A model generated the notes under the pieces. The model did no database searches. It had not been told where the DNA came from and saw only the letters and a program-made list of their open reading frames with translations. From Boswellia sacra (lineage: Eukaryota; Streptophyta; Magnoliopsida; Sapindales; Burseraceae), in assembly GCA_013180625.2 (NCBI GenBank), contig SNVD02014566.1:1-64000 (forward strand): a stretch of DNA of 64,000 nt. Reading direction: 5' to 3'. Position numbers and translations under genes: made by a program. Every line of letters begins with the position of its first letter. Position 1 is the stretch's first letter. Below, one piece after another: positions 32,627-44,000 of the stretch.

Positions 32627-33953
32627 GATGCTGCGACTCAGAGGAGTTGCTGCTGCCACTACCCCTTGAAATACTCGTGTTTGTTTTCAAGAATAATCAG
32701 ATGCGTGCAGTACACTATCATTCTTTCTTCTCTAAAACAAGTTTCATGTCTTGAGGATCTCGAGGGAACAAATTGATCAATATTAGACAGAAGTAGAAGA
32801 AGATTAAAAATGCTTCACAACTTCAACTTGTTATAAAGATAACAATGAATCAGATGCTAGCCAGGCTGTGGATTTCGTATTGTATGTGATAGAGAGAGAC
32901 TGATGAGAGAAAGAGAAAGGAAGAAAATTTGCAGATATCCTGTTGTAATTGAAATGATGAATGAATGAATTAGAGAGCTCAATATGAGAAAACAACCACC
33001 AACGGCTTTTCACCTCAATGATGAGATGACTACTAATAATAAAAATAGAAAAGGCACATATCCAACACACTTAGGGAGACAAATGTAGTAAAGAAATTAA
33101 TTAATGTTACCTTTTCCAACTCAAAAGGTCCTAATGATCGCTGTTGCTGTTTATGCAAATAACAGCGACTATATGTTGAAGCAAACTTGGTGCTTGCGGC
33201 AAGGAAATGATACCAAGAAAGTGAAGATAAATAAATAAATAGAGAGATAGCCCCAATAATATCAAGAGAGATTTGTGGTGGCAGAAGTGTAAGAAAATAA
33301 ATTATGATGTAAAACTAATAATTACGTGGTCCCTTGATAAAGGGCAGTGTTTAAATCCACGGACAGGATTGTGGGAAACTACTCAAAGGAATGCGCGTGG
33401 GGAAGTGAAATCTCGGACGGGAGTTCATGACGTGGATAATGCACACGTGTAAATCATTTACAGAGGATAATCCAGCTTTAGACACGCTGGTGTTAGCTTC
33501 ACCACATGTCAATGTGGCAGGTTATCTCCTTAAACAGTCAAACTCGAAATAGCTAGCAACCCTTTATTTTTATTTTCTTTTTTCGTTTTATAAAATAAAT
33601 TTTGCTTTCACAATAGTTCATAATAAATTATAAGATGTAATTTTTTTCAATCATTAGAAAGCTAGATTTTTGTTCCTTCTGTATTTTATTTTCTATACAT
33701 TTTTTTTAATAAAATTGCAAAATTTATCCACTTCTACGGAGATGGAGTGTGGGGCGAGGTCAAAGTTAAAGTGTATCAAATCAATCATTCGATCCAGCCG
33801 TCCAGGGACAAGTTAAAAAGCAGTGAAGCCTCAGCCTCAGCCTTGTATGGCAAGTTGCAATGCGGCTATGTACCGCTAGACAAGGTCGGGCTGTAATGAA
33901 TGAAAGATGCCAATGCTGTATGCTAACCTCAACGCCATCAAGTGAGAAGAGTA
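32627..33953 (-). promoter_or_regulatory. UNE10 5' leader and promoter region
   Basis: No other gene is recognised here. A perfect G-box, CACGTG, lies at 33444-33449 inside GCACACGTGTAA, about 0.8 kb upstream of the start codon, with an ACGT core at 33429-33432 (GACGTGG). Such sites bind bHLH/bZIP factors, including PIFs, so feedback control is possible but not shown. The minus frame at 33781-33975 is not supported. Confidence 0.4.
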
Positions 33954-35178
33954 AGGGCTGTTTGTTTATCATCACTTATCACTTAATACTTTTAAGTGTT
34001 TAGATTTAAATCTTAAAATTTTTGTTTGTTTTTCTATTTAACACTTATTTTAAGTGATAAATCACTTAATTGAAAAAGTGAAAATGTATCACTTTTTCTA
34101 ATCACTATTGTCTAAATGAGCTGTTAAAAATTTTATACCATAAATATCTCTATATATTAAAATAATATAAATTTTATCAAATTTTCTAATCATTATTGTC
34201 TAAATAAGGTGTTAAAAATTTTATTCTATAAATATCCATATATATTAAAATAATATAAATTTTATTAAATTTTTATTTAAGAATATTATTTTAATTTATT
34301 AAAAGGTACAATTTTGGTATATTTGTGATTGTTTTAGTATTTATTATCAAATTGTTATATTATTTGTTACTATATTTATAATTAGCACATTAAAATATGA
34401 TAAATATAATTGATAAAATTTCATTTATTTATATTAATATTTCAAATTAATTAGTTAATAATATGTTGAATAATAACTATTGAAAATTTTGATATTATTA
34501 TAAATAGCGAGTTTTAAAATAGACAATATATTTGATATAATTTTATTACATATTATAGGGACAGTTTTATTGAAACTTCAAAAGTTATTTATTAGATTGA
34601 TAAGAACATTTTATTTTATTTAATAGTGTAAATTTAAAGTAAAAATTAATATTTAATATTGTCAATTAAAAGATTATATTTGTTTTTTTTTTTAAATTTG
34701 TGAAATGGAAAACACTTTAATTAATAAAATTATTTTTTTATTATTCAAAATATAGTTCTAAAATGTAATGGATAAAATACTACTCTTACAATTTTTTTAT
34801 ACAATTTAATATGGCTTAAAATTGATCTAATTATTAGAGAAATGAATTTTAAAAATTGATAATATTAATGATATAGTAGTTTTACAATAATATCATATGA
34901 GTTTGTATAAAACAATATTAAATTTTTAAATGAAAAAAAATTTTTATTTAATTTTAGTTAATAATTATTTTTTAAAGATTGTAAGAAATATAATATTAAT
35001 TATTTAAATAAAAAAATTTTTGATTTAATTTTATTAACTATTTAATTTTTAAATGATTGTATAAATATAAATATAAGTATTTTACATTTTAACAAGGCTA
35101 AAAAAGTCATATTAAAGATAAAATATTATCTTATCACTTTTTTTAAGTGGTATCTAAAAAAGAAAACAAACAACCTAT
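33954..35178. mobile_element. hAT-like non-autonomous element
   Basis: The left end reads AGGGCTGTTTGTTTATC and then ATCACTTATCACTTAA. The right end, reverse-complemented, reads TAGGTTGTTTGTTTTC and then TACCACTTAAAAAAAGTG. About 1.2 kb of AT-rich, ORF-free DNA lies between. Terminal GGGCTGTTTGTTT is typical of plant hAT MITEs. Two 88-bp tandem copies lie inside at 34094-34181 and 34182-34268. The 8-bp target duplication is not evident. Confidence 0.6.
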
Positions 35179-36122
35179 AACATGACAACAAGTCAAATAG
35201 AGCTGCGATCGTTAAATGGGCCTGGAATATAATGAATTGATCACTTACAAGGCAAGCCCATATCATTGCTTATGGGCTGGGCCTATGATCTTCAAACAAT
35301 ACAAGACCCGGCTATTTTTTCTGGGGGCTTCGTGTCCGAGTAAAGATAAACGCTAAGCTAAAGAATTTTCTCCAAGCACACCGACGTATGAAACAGTAAA
35401 ATTATGTTACCATTTGTTTTTTTTTTCCAATGTTTTTTAAATACTTGAAAATTTTCTTTGTTGGATTTTACATTTAAAAATAAAAAGATAATTTTTCGGT
35501 GACAGACTTAATAATTTTGAATGAAAATAAAAATGTAATGGAAGGAGTAATACAGTGAAATTGCTTAGCAAATTGTCACGTAAGTATAATCCTTTTGATG
35601 GCTTATCTGCAATGATAACAAATTAACAACTAACAAGAACGTGTACCGGAGTGCCTGACCCATGAAATAAAGTTGTTTGAGTACCAGCAGAGTCCCAAGC
35701 CATGAGAGACACTGCCAGTCTGCTCGAGGGACAGATCTATAAGCTTGCTTCATTTACTAATCATTCCAAAATAACAAGAGCGCTTAAAGAAGAGCCCACC
35801 AAATGCTAACTAGTTTCCAATAGAATTCTGCCACGTGCTCAATAAAAAATTAGCCATTAGACTGACGTGGTGCTGTTTCAGTGAGTTGCTTGACACAGTA
35901 CCCTAGTTGTTGCCGCGTAGAATCCTTTACTCTAAAAGCATCGTATGATATGAATATGATTAAGAAATGAATAAGAAAGAAGAAAATATTCGGCACCCCA
36001 CAAATCTAATCCAAAAATCTGTTTTGTTTTGCTGGGTCAAGTAGGTAGAAATGCAGCTAACAAACAAGAAGAGATATTAGATATTAAGATTTATTGAAAT
36101 TAGTGAACCCTAACCCTAATAA
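35179..36122 (+). other. Spacer and promoter region of the F-box gene
   Basis: No ORF is supported. The last 20 bases before the ATG contain a telobox (AACCCTAACCCTAA, 36106-36119) in the presumed leader. No convincing TATA box was found, in keeping with a housekeeping-type promoter. Confidence 0.45.
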
Positions 36123-38111
36123 ATGTCACAATCAGAAGAGACAAATCCAAATCCAAACCCTAACCCTAACCCCGACTGGAAGCCACCACCAAAATCAAAG
36201 TCAAAGAGGCGGAGACCATTAAGCTTACCAGATATATGGTTGAAAGAGCAAGATCTCAATCTGAAGCATGCGTTTGCGAAGATGCAAGTTCATTCATTCC
36301 CTGCATCACCATTAACATCACCTTATCATCCTAAATTTTTAAATCTTCACTCTACTAATGTAGACCGTCCTGGACCTGATTACACCTCCCTCATCTCCGA
36401 CGAGCTTCTCCTCAAAATCCTCTCCAAGCTCCCAATTTCGCAACACGCGTCTAACTCTTTAGTCTGCAAGCGCTGGCTTTCCCTTCACGGCCGCTTGGTA
36501 AAATCTCTCAAGCTCACCGACTGGTCGTTTCTGGACTCGGGTCGGGTTTTCTCACGCTTCCCGAATCTAACCGACATTGACATACTTCCCGCGTGTATTC
36601 GTTCGTCGAAGAACTCGGGGATTCTGGTGACCCACAAGTCTGTATCGTTCCATGTCGATACTCGGCTGTCGCCCACGAAGGGGTTTATCGACCAAAACGA
36701 CGATATTGTGGCTTCGAATTCAGTTGATCACGTGCTCGAGTTACTGGCGAAAAAGTATCCGAATTTGCGTAGAATAGTTGCTATTGGAGCCAGCGAAAAA
36801 GGGCTGTTGAGTATTGCTAACGAGTGTCACACTTTGCAAGAATTGGAGTTGCATTGTTGTGGGGATCTGTCGTTGAAGGGGATTTCAGTTTGTCAAAATT
36901 TACAAGTAGTGAAATTGATTGGTTCTGTAAATGGGTTTTACAGTTCAGTTGTTTCTGATATTGGGCTAACAATTCTGGCGCATGGCTGTAGAAGATTAGT
37001 GAAGTTAGAGTTGAGTGGATGTGAAGGGAGTTATGATGGGATCAAAGCGATTGGTCAATGTTGTCAAATGTTGGAAGAGTTAACGCTTTTTGATCATAGA
37101 ATGGATGGGGGGTGGTTGGCAGCTCTGCAATTTTGTGGGAATTTGAAGACATTGACGCTTCAGTCGTGTAAGACTATTGATTCTAGTCCAGGATCGCATG
37201 AGCATTTAGGTTCTTGTGTGGCTATTGAAGCATTGCGGTTGCAGCAGTGTCAAATAAGGGATAAGCAGAGTCCGGAAGCTTTGCTTTTGGTTTGTGAGAA
37301 TGTTAGCGAGATTGGCTTCCAGAATTGTTGGGGATTGGAGGATGATGTGTTTGCCCTCGCCACTTTTTGCAGGTATTATGAATGTTTTATTTTCTGGTAA
37401 TGAATATTAATGGTTGAATCATGAGCTTAAGAAATTTATATTCTGAACAAACATTTCGGGGCAATTTAACTTTATTCTATTTGACAGTTTGCATGTGACT
37501 TCAAAATTCTGTTCTGTTTTTAGTAGAGAATTTTTGTACTTGAATTGGGTTTCAACAAAAATGAAATAAGCGATTTAGCAAAATATACGTCCTGTTTCCT
37601 GTGATGCCAGGAAAATCCGTAATGACATCTTTTCAGAATAAATGTTAGAAAAGGATAGATGGATAGATTTTAACAAAAATTAAAAAGAAACTTGATCGAA
37701 GCCTTTATTATGGGTTTGTATGAAATATGCATATGAAAAATGCGTTAATATTGGCATGATGTCTTTGCTAATTGAGGATAATTGGGAATTAGTTCTTTAT
37801 AGAATTCAAACTCATTATGTATTTCCTTGTTCATTAGGAGGGTGAAAATTTTGTCCCTGGAAGGATGCTCGTTACTAACGACTGGAGGTTTGGAGTCTGT
37901 AGTTCTTTCTTGGAAAGAGCTTCAAAGGCTAAGAGTAATTTCATGTAACAACATAAAGGACAGTGAAATCTCTCCTGCTCTGGCATCTTTATTTTCTGTT
38001 CTCAAAGAGTTGAAATGGCGGCCAGACTCCAGGTCATTGTTAGCATCTGGTCTTGCAGGGACTGGAGTGGGGAAGAAAGGTGTTAGATTTTTCAAGGGTT
38101 TAACGGCTTAA
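36123..38111 (+). CDS. F-box/LRR protein, At5g51370/At5g51380 type
   Basis: Substrate-recognition subunit of an SCF E3 ubiquitin ligase. The substrate is unknown. Two exons, 36123-37372 and 37838-38111, join in phase (AG/G across the intron) to give 507 residues. An N-terminal NPNPNPNP run is followed by a basic patch (KSKSKRRR, about 24-31) that could be a nuclear signal. The F-box lies at about 88-128 ([32 protein letters not shown], split here only for reading). Then come leucine-rich repeats with the Cys-containing pattern [66 protein letters not shown]. The C-terminus is FFKGLTA. The exon 1 frame runs a few codons into the intron before a stop at 37398-37400, so the splice is required. 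No lesion is seen. Confidence 0.93.
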
Positions 38112-39640
38112 ACATGCCACTTAATGCCATGAATCTGGGTTTCAATTTATGCTGCCGCTGCAGCAATAAAGTGCCAGTAGATACATACGCCACACAGGAA
38201 TTAGTCATTATATTTAGACCATCTGAATTAGATAATTAGCACAGTCATAACACTGACGACCCCTTTCTTGCACACTATGTGCCTGCCAAAATGTGCTGCC
38301 ACATGATGCATTCTAATTCTCTTCAACCCCAAATAATTTATGTGGGTTACCTTTGTGTCTATATTTGATTGTCTAGGTAGGGTGACTTTGTCAATGTATT
38401 TTGATTTCAGTGCAGACATTCAACAAGCTAAGATGTTATTTATTTTTTATTTTTTTGATCAGATAGTTCTGATTTGTTAAGGTTTTAGTTTAAACATAAA
38501 CATTCGTAAGCATACTTTTCCTCTTGTACAGTTGTTACTGTTGGATAGTTTTTAGTTTAATTAACATGCAAATCATCATTGGTTTATTCAACTTGTATGT
38601 GTAACAATCAATAAAATGGTTTGCGCATCACTTATTGTTTTTACAAGTTCTTTGAAATATATTCTTCAGGTTTACATGCCATACTAGCATTCTGTATGGT
38701 GCTGCCGTGCTGGTAATAAAGTTGAGTGGTATACTTGTGTCCAAACCATTGGGAAGGAAGACCTTCATCTGTTTATGCAAAAGTTATACCAAGCGGGGGG
38801 CTGATTTCTTGATGATTTAGCTTAAAAACTTTTTAACTGGTCTTTGAGGTGATTGACTTTCACATTTTTAGCCTCAGTATCTGAGGATGATAATCTTGCT
38901 TGTTTCAAGTCTATAGGAAAAAATGGTGGAAGACTGAAGAGATATCATTATTATTGTTCTTCATTGTTTGCCAAAAAGGGCTTAAAGAGGGTTTTGCCCA
39001 TAATTTTATCTATCGAAACTTAATTAAAATTGAGAAAAATTTTGAAACAAGTCTAGGGCGAGAAAAAGGACATGGTTTGATCATGCGCTTTGAGATATCC
39101 CATGAAGAAAATGTGGTCAAGTGTTTGCTAATTTGACTTTACGAAGACTTGACGTCCTGGCATCTTCCTTTACTATGCTTTTAAGATACTGTTAGAATAT
39201 AATTAATGAAAGAATAATTCTATGTATACAATCATAATCATATTGGCCTGGCAAATCTTTAAAATGCTGTTACAGCGCAATCAATGGCAGAATAGCTTTC
39301 CATGTGCAATCAAGTAGGCTTAAAATGTAAACCCTTTACTAGAAAGGAAAAATAAAAGTGAACTGGGCCTTAAGTGGGCTAAAAGCTCAATAGTAGGTGG
39401 CAATGAAACTTCCAAACGAAAAGAATGACGTGGCGGGAGGCTATTGGGTCTGAAGGCGTAGAAGTGTTGAACTCTGCAAGCGGGATGCAAATCAACGATC
39501 CGACTGTATTCTTGCAATTCAATGACGTTAACGAGTCCTCAACGGTTGGCGAGACGATTTGATTGCGGAATTTCGGGTTGACTCAGTGAGTCCTCCTCAT
39601 CCCTCCCTCTTAACTTATCAATGGTGCTTAAATTTCTCAG
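38112..39640 (+). other. 3' flank of the F-box gene and upstream region of Sec61 beta
   Basis: The region contains the probable F-box 3' UTR. The frame at 38900-39136 and the minus frames at 38228-38419 and 39320-39517 have no recognisable domain. No transposon end was recognised. Confidence 0.45.
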
Positions 39641-39825
39641 GTGAATTCGTATATTAATTGAGTCCCACGTGCATCTGTTTTGCTGCGTCTAACATAGGTT
39701 TCGTATGAAGCTCGTTTCGTTTGTATCATAAACGAAGAGGAGTTGTGATTTGTGATTGAGTTCAATTGTTAGAATGATTGCTTGTGCTTATGAAAATATT
39801 ATGAACTTTCTTGATTGAATGTTAG
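39641..39825 (+). other. Probable 5'-UTR intron of Sec61 beta
   Basis: A donor CTCAG|GTGAATTC at 39641 and an acceptor TGTTAG ending about four bases before the ATG would remove this segment. The donor is inferred. Leader introns are common in plant housekeeping genes. Confidence 0.35.
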
Positions 39826-39829
39826 AGAA

Positions 39830-40153
39830 ATGGCTTTGAACGGAGCAGCTCCGCCAAAAGGAAGCCTAGCAGCGACTGCAAGCATGAGGCGGAGGAGTAC
39901 AACAAGTGGTGGAGCCTCAGGGGGTGCAGCAGGTACCATGCTTCAGTTTTACACAGACGATGCTCCAGGAGTCAAGATCCCTCCAAATGTTGTACTTGTT
40001 CTGAGCATTGGTTTTATAGCTTTTGTTTCTGTCCTTCATGTCGCGGGTAAACTCTATTTTGTTCGTAGAGAGCGAGGGAAAAGCTGCTTCAGATTTATCC
40101 ATGATATCAATCTAATTCGAATCTTGTTGAGTTCGGTGAACATAGATAGATAG
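39830..40153 (+). CDS. SEC61B: Sec61 subunit beta, ER translocon
   Basis: Small tail-anchored subunit of the ER protein-conducting channel. The Met at 39830 ([12 protein letters not shown]) matches the family start. The in-frame Met at 39815 lies next to a probable leader intron. The cytosolic part is Ala/Ser/Gly-rich with [29 protein letters not shown], split by the conserved FYTDDAPG at 40-47. The single membrane segment is at about 53-77 ([20 protein letters not shown]). Plant Sec61 beta normally ends shortly after the YFVRR motif (76-80), at about 80-82 residues. This frame continues for 27 more residues (ERGKSC...VNIDR) with no similarity I recognise, giving 107 in total. A lost stop or an unseen splice donor could explain it. 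Confidence 0.88.
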   Translation: MALNGAAPPKGSLAATASMRRRSTTSGGASGGAAGTMLQFYTDDAPGVKIPPNVVLVLSIGFIAFVSVLHVAGKLYFVRRERGKSCFRFIHDINLIRILLSSVNIDR

Positions 40154-41088
40154 AGATAAATACCGCGTGTAGCTGTAAAACTTTTTTTTTTAATTTGATT
40201 AATTTATTCAGAAGTTATTGTTACTATTGGATGAATATTGCCTGCAGTAGGATGGAGTTTCTACATAACGCGTGACGTAGTTTTAAGCTGAAATTATAAA
40301 TGGTTAATCGAAATTTATAAAGTTAAATGCAGATCCTATAATGTTCAAATTTTACAAAGCTAACGGTATATACCCCCTCCATACTTCGTTTCGTATTTCT
40401 TTCTGCATGTACAGCTTGGTTCGCCCGATTGTTTAGTCCAAAAACCAATTTTGGCCAAGCCAAGCCCAGGAAGTTGCTCCACAGGGTCAAACTTAACAAA
40501 ATTAGATAAGATAGTTTTTACCCCCCACACTCACGGGTGATATTAACGAACACTTGTTATGGATTCTGTTTGGGTCAAGACAGTTAAAGGTTTACTTTCA
40601 TAAGTGATTTGTCATACTTCAAAGATCAAATTAGGATTATCATTAAGTTGTCTAAGTAGTTCAACTGAAAAGGTGCTATGCTGCTTGGTACCAGACTAGT
40701 AGTTCATATCATGACCCTTAACTTGGAGAGTTTGCAGTCACATCCCAACTTTAGCATCCATGAATCAACCGTATAGGAAAATTCAACATCATTTGATTTA
40801 GGTTTCAACTGCCCGACCTACCACGTGGTACAAAACGAAGACTGGATTTTTTTTTTTTTTGCTATATAAATCAACAAAGTAATCAGAAAACACAGATCAG
40901 ATGAAAAAAAAGATCTGTTAGATTAGTTCAATTTGAACGATTTACCCGCAGAGTCAACTGTAATCCTAGAAAACTTAAAAGTTACTTGTTATGTACACGT
41001 GTCAAGTAAATTTTTGTTACAAAATACCACAGAAATGGATATAAAACAAATTACAACAGAATATTTATGATACATGTTAGTCTCAGGC
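40154..41088. other. Convergent spacer between Sec61 beta and NOT1
   Basis: The two genes are tail to tail, so this holds both 3' UTRs. It is AT-rich with a T-run near 40848-40860 and no supported ORF. Confidence 0.6.
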
Positions 41089-44000
41089 TCAGTGTGTGTT
41101 CTCGGACGCCCAACCTGAGACCATACCATCTTCCACAGGCTTTAAACCTCCGCATGATCGTGCAACTGACTCAAATAGTTTCTCGATCTCTGGTGCACAC
41201 CTTATGAAAGATTGATTCCAAAAATTGTATCTAGGATTCTGCATATTGAGCATACATAAAATTACAAAAAGAGGTATATGATAATCCCTATTTTAACAAT
41301 CTAGATCGAGAAAACAAGGTTACCTTGATGAGCTCAATAAAGGTAATAAGAAGACCCCATGGATGAGGTCGATTAACTATAAGGCGTTCAAACAATACTC
41401 TTGTAATTTGCTCCTGAATAATTTCCTGCACAAGCCAAAATACAATGCCCGCTACCATAAACAATTGGAAATTCACTACTGCCAAGGCAAAAATACAACA
41501 AACGGACTATCACATCCCCTTCATTCATCTCTATAAATGTGATTCGGCAATCCACAACAAAAGAATCTCACGTTAACATCCTAAACTTGAGCTTTTAAAT
41601 ATCTGACAGACGTTGGACCAACTAAAGAATGTTATACTTCCACAAAAAGAATATAAATTATACAATAAGTTAATTCTGAAATGTCCTATAATCATTTTAT
41701 TAAATCCAATATTCAGTATTGAAGATCTGAAATCTCAACTCATTACAGATAAACAATTACTGAGCAAACCATATTTCAGAAACCAACTCCAATGAATGAG
41801 CAACTAACTCATTAAAGATAAACAATGAATGAGTAGGGATCATATTTCACAAACTAACTCTATTCCACACTAATAACATAAGTCACTCATGATACCCAAT
41901 AGAGCTGGGCAAAAAATTTGAAAACTAATAGCTACAAAAAACACAAAAGAAAATTAAAAAAAGGCAATACAAGTGGGTAAGACAAACTCTCACCTGGTTT
42001 GCTTCAGCATACAGATAAAGTAAAACGAAGGAAAAATAATGGGTATGGTTGTTTGGATAGCGCAGTTGGTTAGCAGCCGCATTTAAGAAGAGATAGCGCC
42101 CTTCAGTATCTAAATCTTGTATCAACGTCTGGAAAATATCCAAGGCAGCACTCACCAAGAATATGGTAAGCGAACTATTGTTGCCCGTTGACTGTGCATG
42201 AGGTGTTCTTGTCTGCAGTTGATGGATGGCCTGATAAATAGGAATCCCGAAGTAAGTATTATGAACTTTATTCTTCAAATTCAAGTCTCTCCATAAGATT
42301 TATCAAATATTATGAACTTCATCAAAAACACCTTGATTCTCCCCTTATTTTTGCAACAAAAACATGAGATATCCGAGATTGATAGAATTTTTGAATGAAG
42401 CAAAGAATTACAATTTCCAGTAAATGATAGTCCAAAGAAATTTTAAGAGGTATTTTTGAACTCCACAAGGCACGATTTTCTACATTGAAAAGACATAAGA
42501 ACAGGTATGGGCTGTATATTAACAAATACCAACAGTAAACAGGCACAACTCCAATTCAAAATCATCTAAACATAGAACGGGTTTGTTTAGGCTTCTCTAC
42601 TGGTCAAAAGAGTTATTTTAATACCAAAAGCTCCTTTAAATTTTTTTATGTCGTTTGACTGCCATCTAAAGAGAGTTTATAGATGATTAAAAATTTTGTT
42701 TTACGTCTAGTGAGATAAGCTTAAGATTGAGGTTTTTGGTAAAAACTCTTTTTAAACTATTTCAAAGTTTTGAAATGTCAAAGATACCTTAACAAAACTC
42801 TGTTTTAATAATTTAATTATAATAAATGCTTTTATATTTATCTCATCAAATAATCAATAATTTTTTAATAAAAACTCTACTTTTTAGAAGCTCTACTCCA
42901 AGAAGATCTATTTCAATAAGTTCTACTTGAAGAAGCTGAAACAAAAAGGCCCTTAGTCTGTTGACCAGAATAAAATCAGATAATCTTTAAGATGTCCAGA
43001 TGAACAGAACATGCATAAAAAGAGAGCAAAACAAGACTTACCTGCATGCCTACATAAAGCACAAGCGAATTGATCAAAGGTACATTGTATCGGGTGCCAG
43101 CAGAGGCAACTTCACCAGGTGGAAGGAGCAATTTCTGCTTTAGTTCAGCCAGAAACGAGGAACCTGGCTGTCCAGTCTGCAAAAGACTTGCACATTTATT
43201 TAAAAGATGATAAAATAAAAAATTATGAAGTATTAACTACAGCATGGCAGCAGAAAGATGGCCAAGATGGCAAGGAGTATAGAGAAAAGAAAATGAATCC
43301 CAAATTAAAAGGCAAATTAAAAGGCAGACCATAGAATTAAGATAATAATAAGTACCTTAAGATACTCGTCTACGTCAGCCTTCATCTGCTTTGCCCTAAG
43401 AGCTGCATCAACTTCAGAGAGAATTCGAGGGGGGTCTCTGATCTCCGGAAGCAAATCAATCTGAAGCAACTTATAAGATTAGTTTCCATGTCTCAATTTA
43501 ATTCCAAATTATTAATAGTGAATAAAAGAAACCTTTAAGTTGGGAGTAGATGGATCTGGTAGCCTCATATTGCGGGGAAAAGCACTGAGGATAATATTGC
43601 GCATTTGTATGCAGCTTGGAGGAATCACATCACAGAAAGTGAAATGATAATCACATAGGAACTCAGGGAAATCATGGAGAAGCACCAGCAGTACTCTAAG
43701 TGTGCCTTTATACAGAAAGCGAACCTGCACAAAGAACCAAAATGGAATAAGCAGCAAATAAAATAGCCATCAATTGAAACAGTCCAAAGACAGAAAGAAC
43801 CAGCAATTTAAAGAGGCTAACCGGCACTCCTAGTTCAGCATTCCTTAAAAATGGCTCCAGGAATTGAAGCAAATCTACCAGCAAACGTTGGATATAAGGC
43901 CAACCCTTTTGTCCATTTCCTATAAGCAACTTAGGCATGAAGCTCCTGTGACTCACCAATTCAAGCCATGCAAAGCTGGCAAAACAATTTAAACGAAGTG

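Noticed and set aside
36123..37400. F-box gene as a single-exon gene ending at 37400
   Set aside because: The last nine codons are intronic. Splicing at 37372/37838 restores the leucine-rich repeat pattern and the conserved C-terminus.
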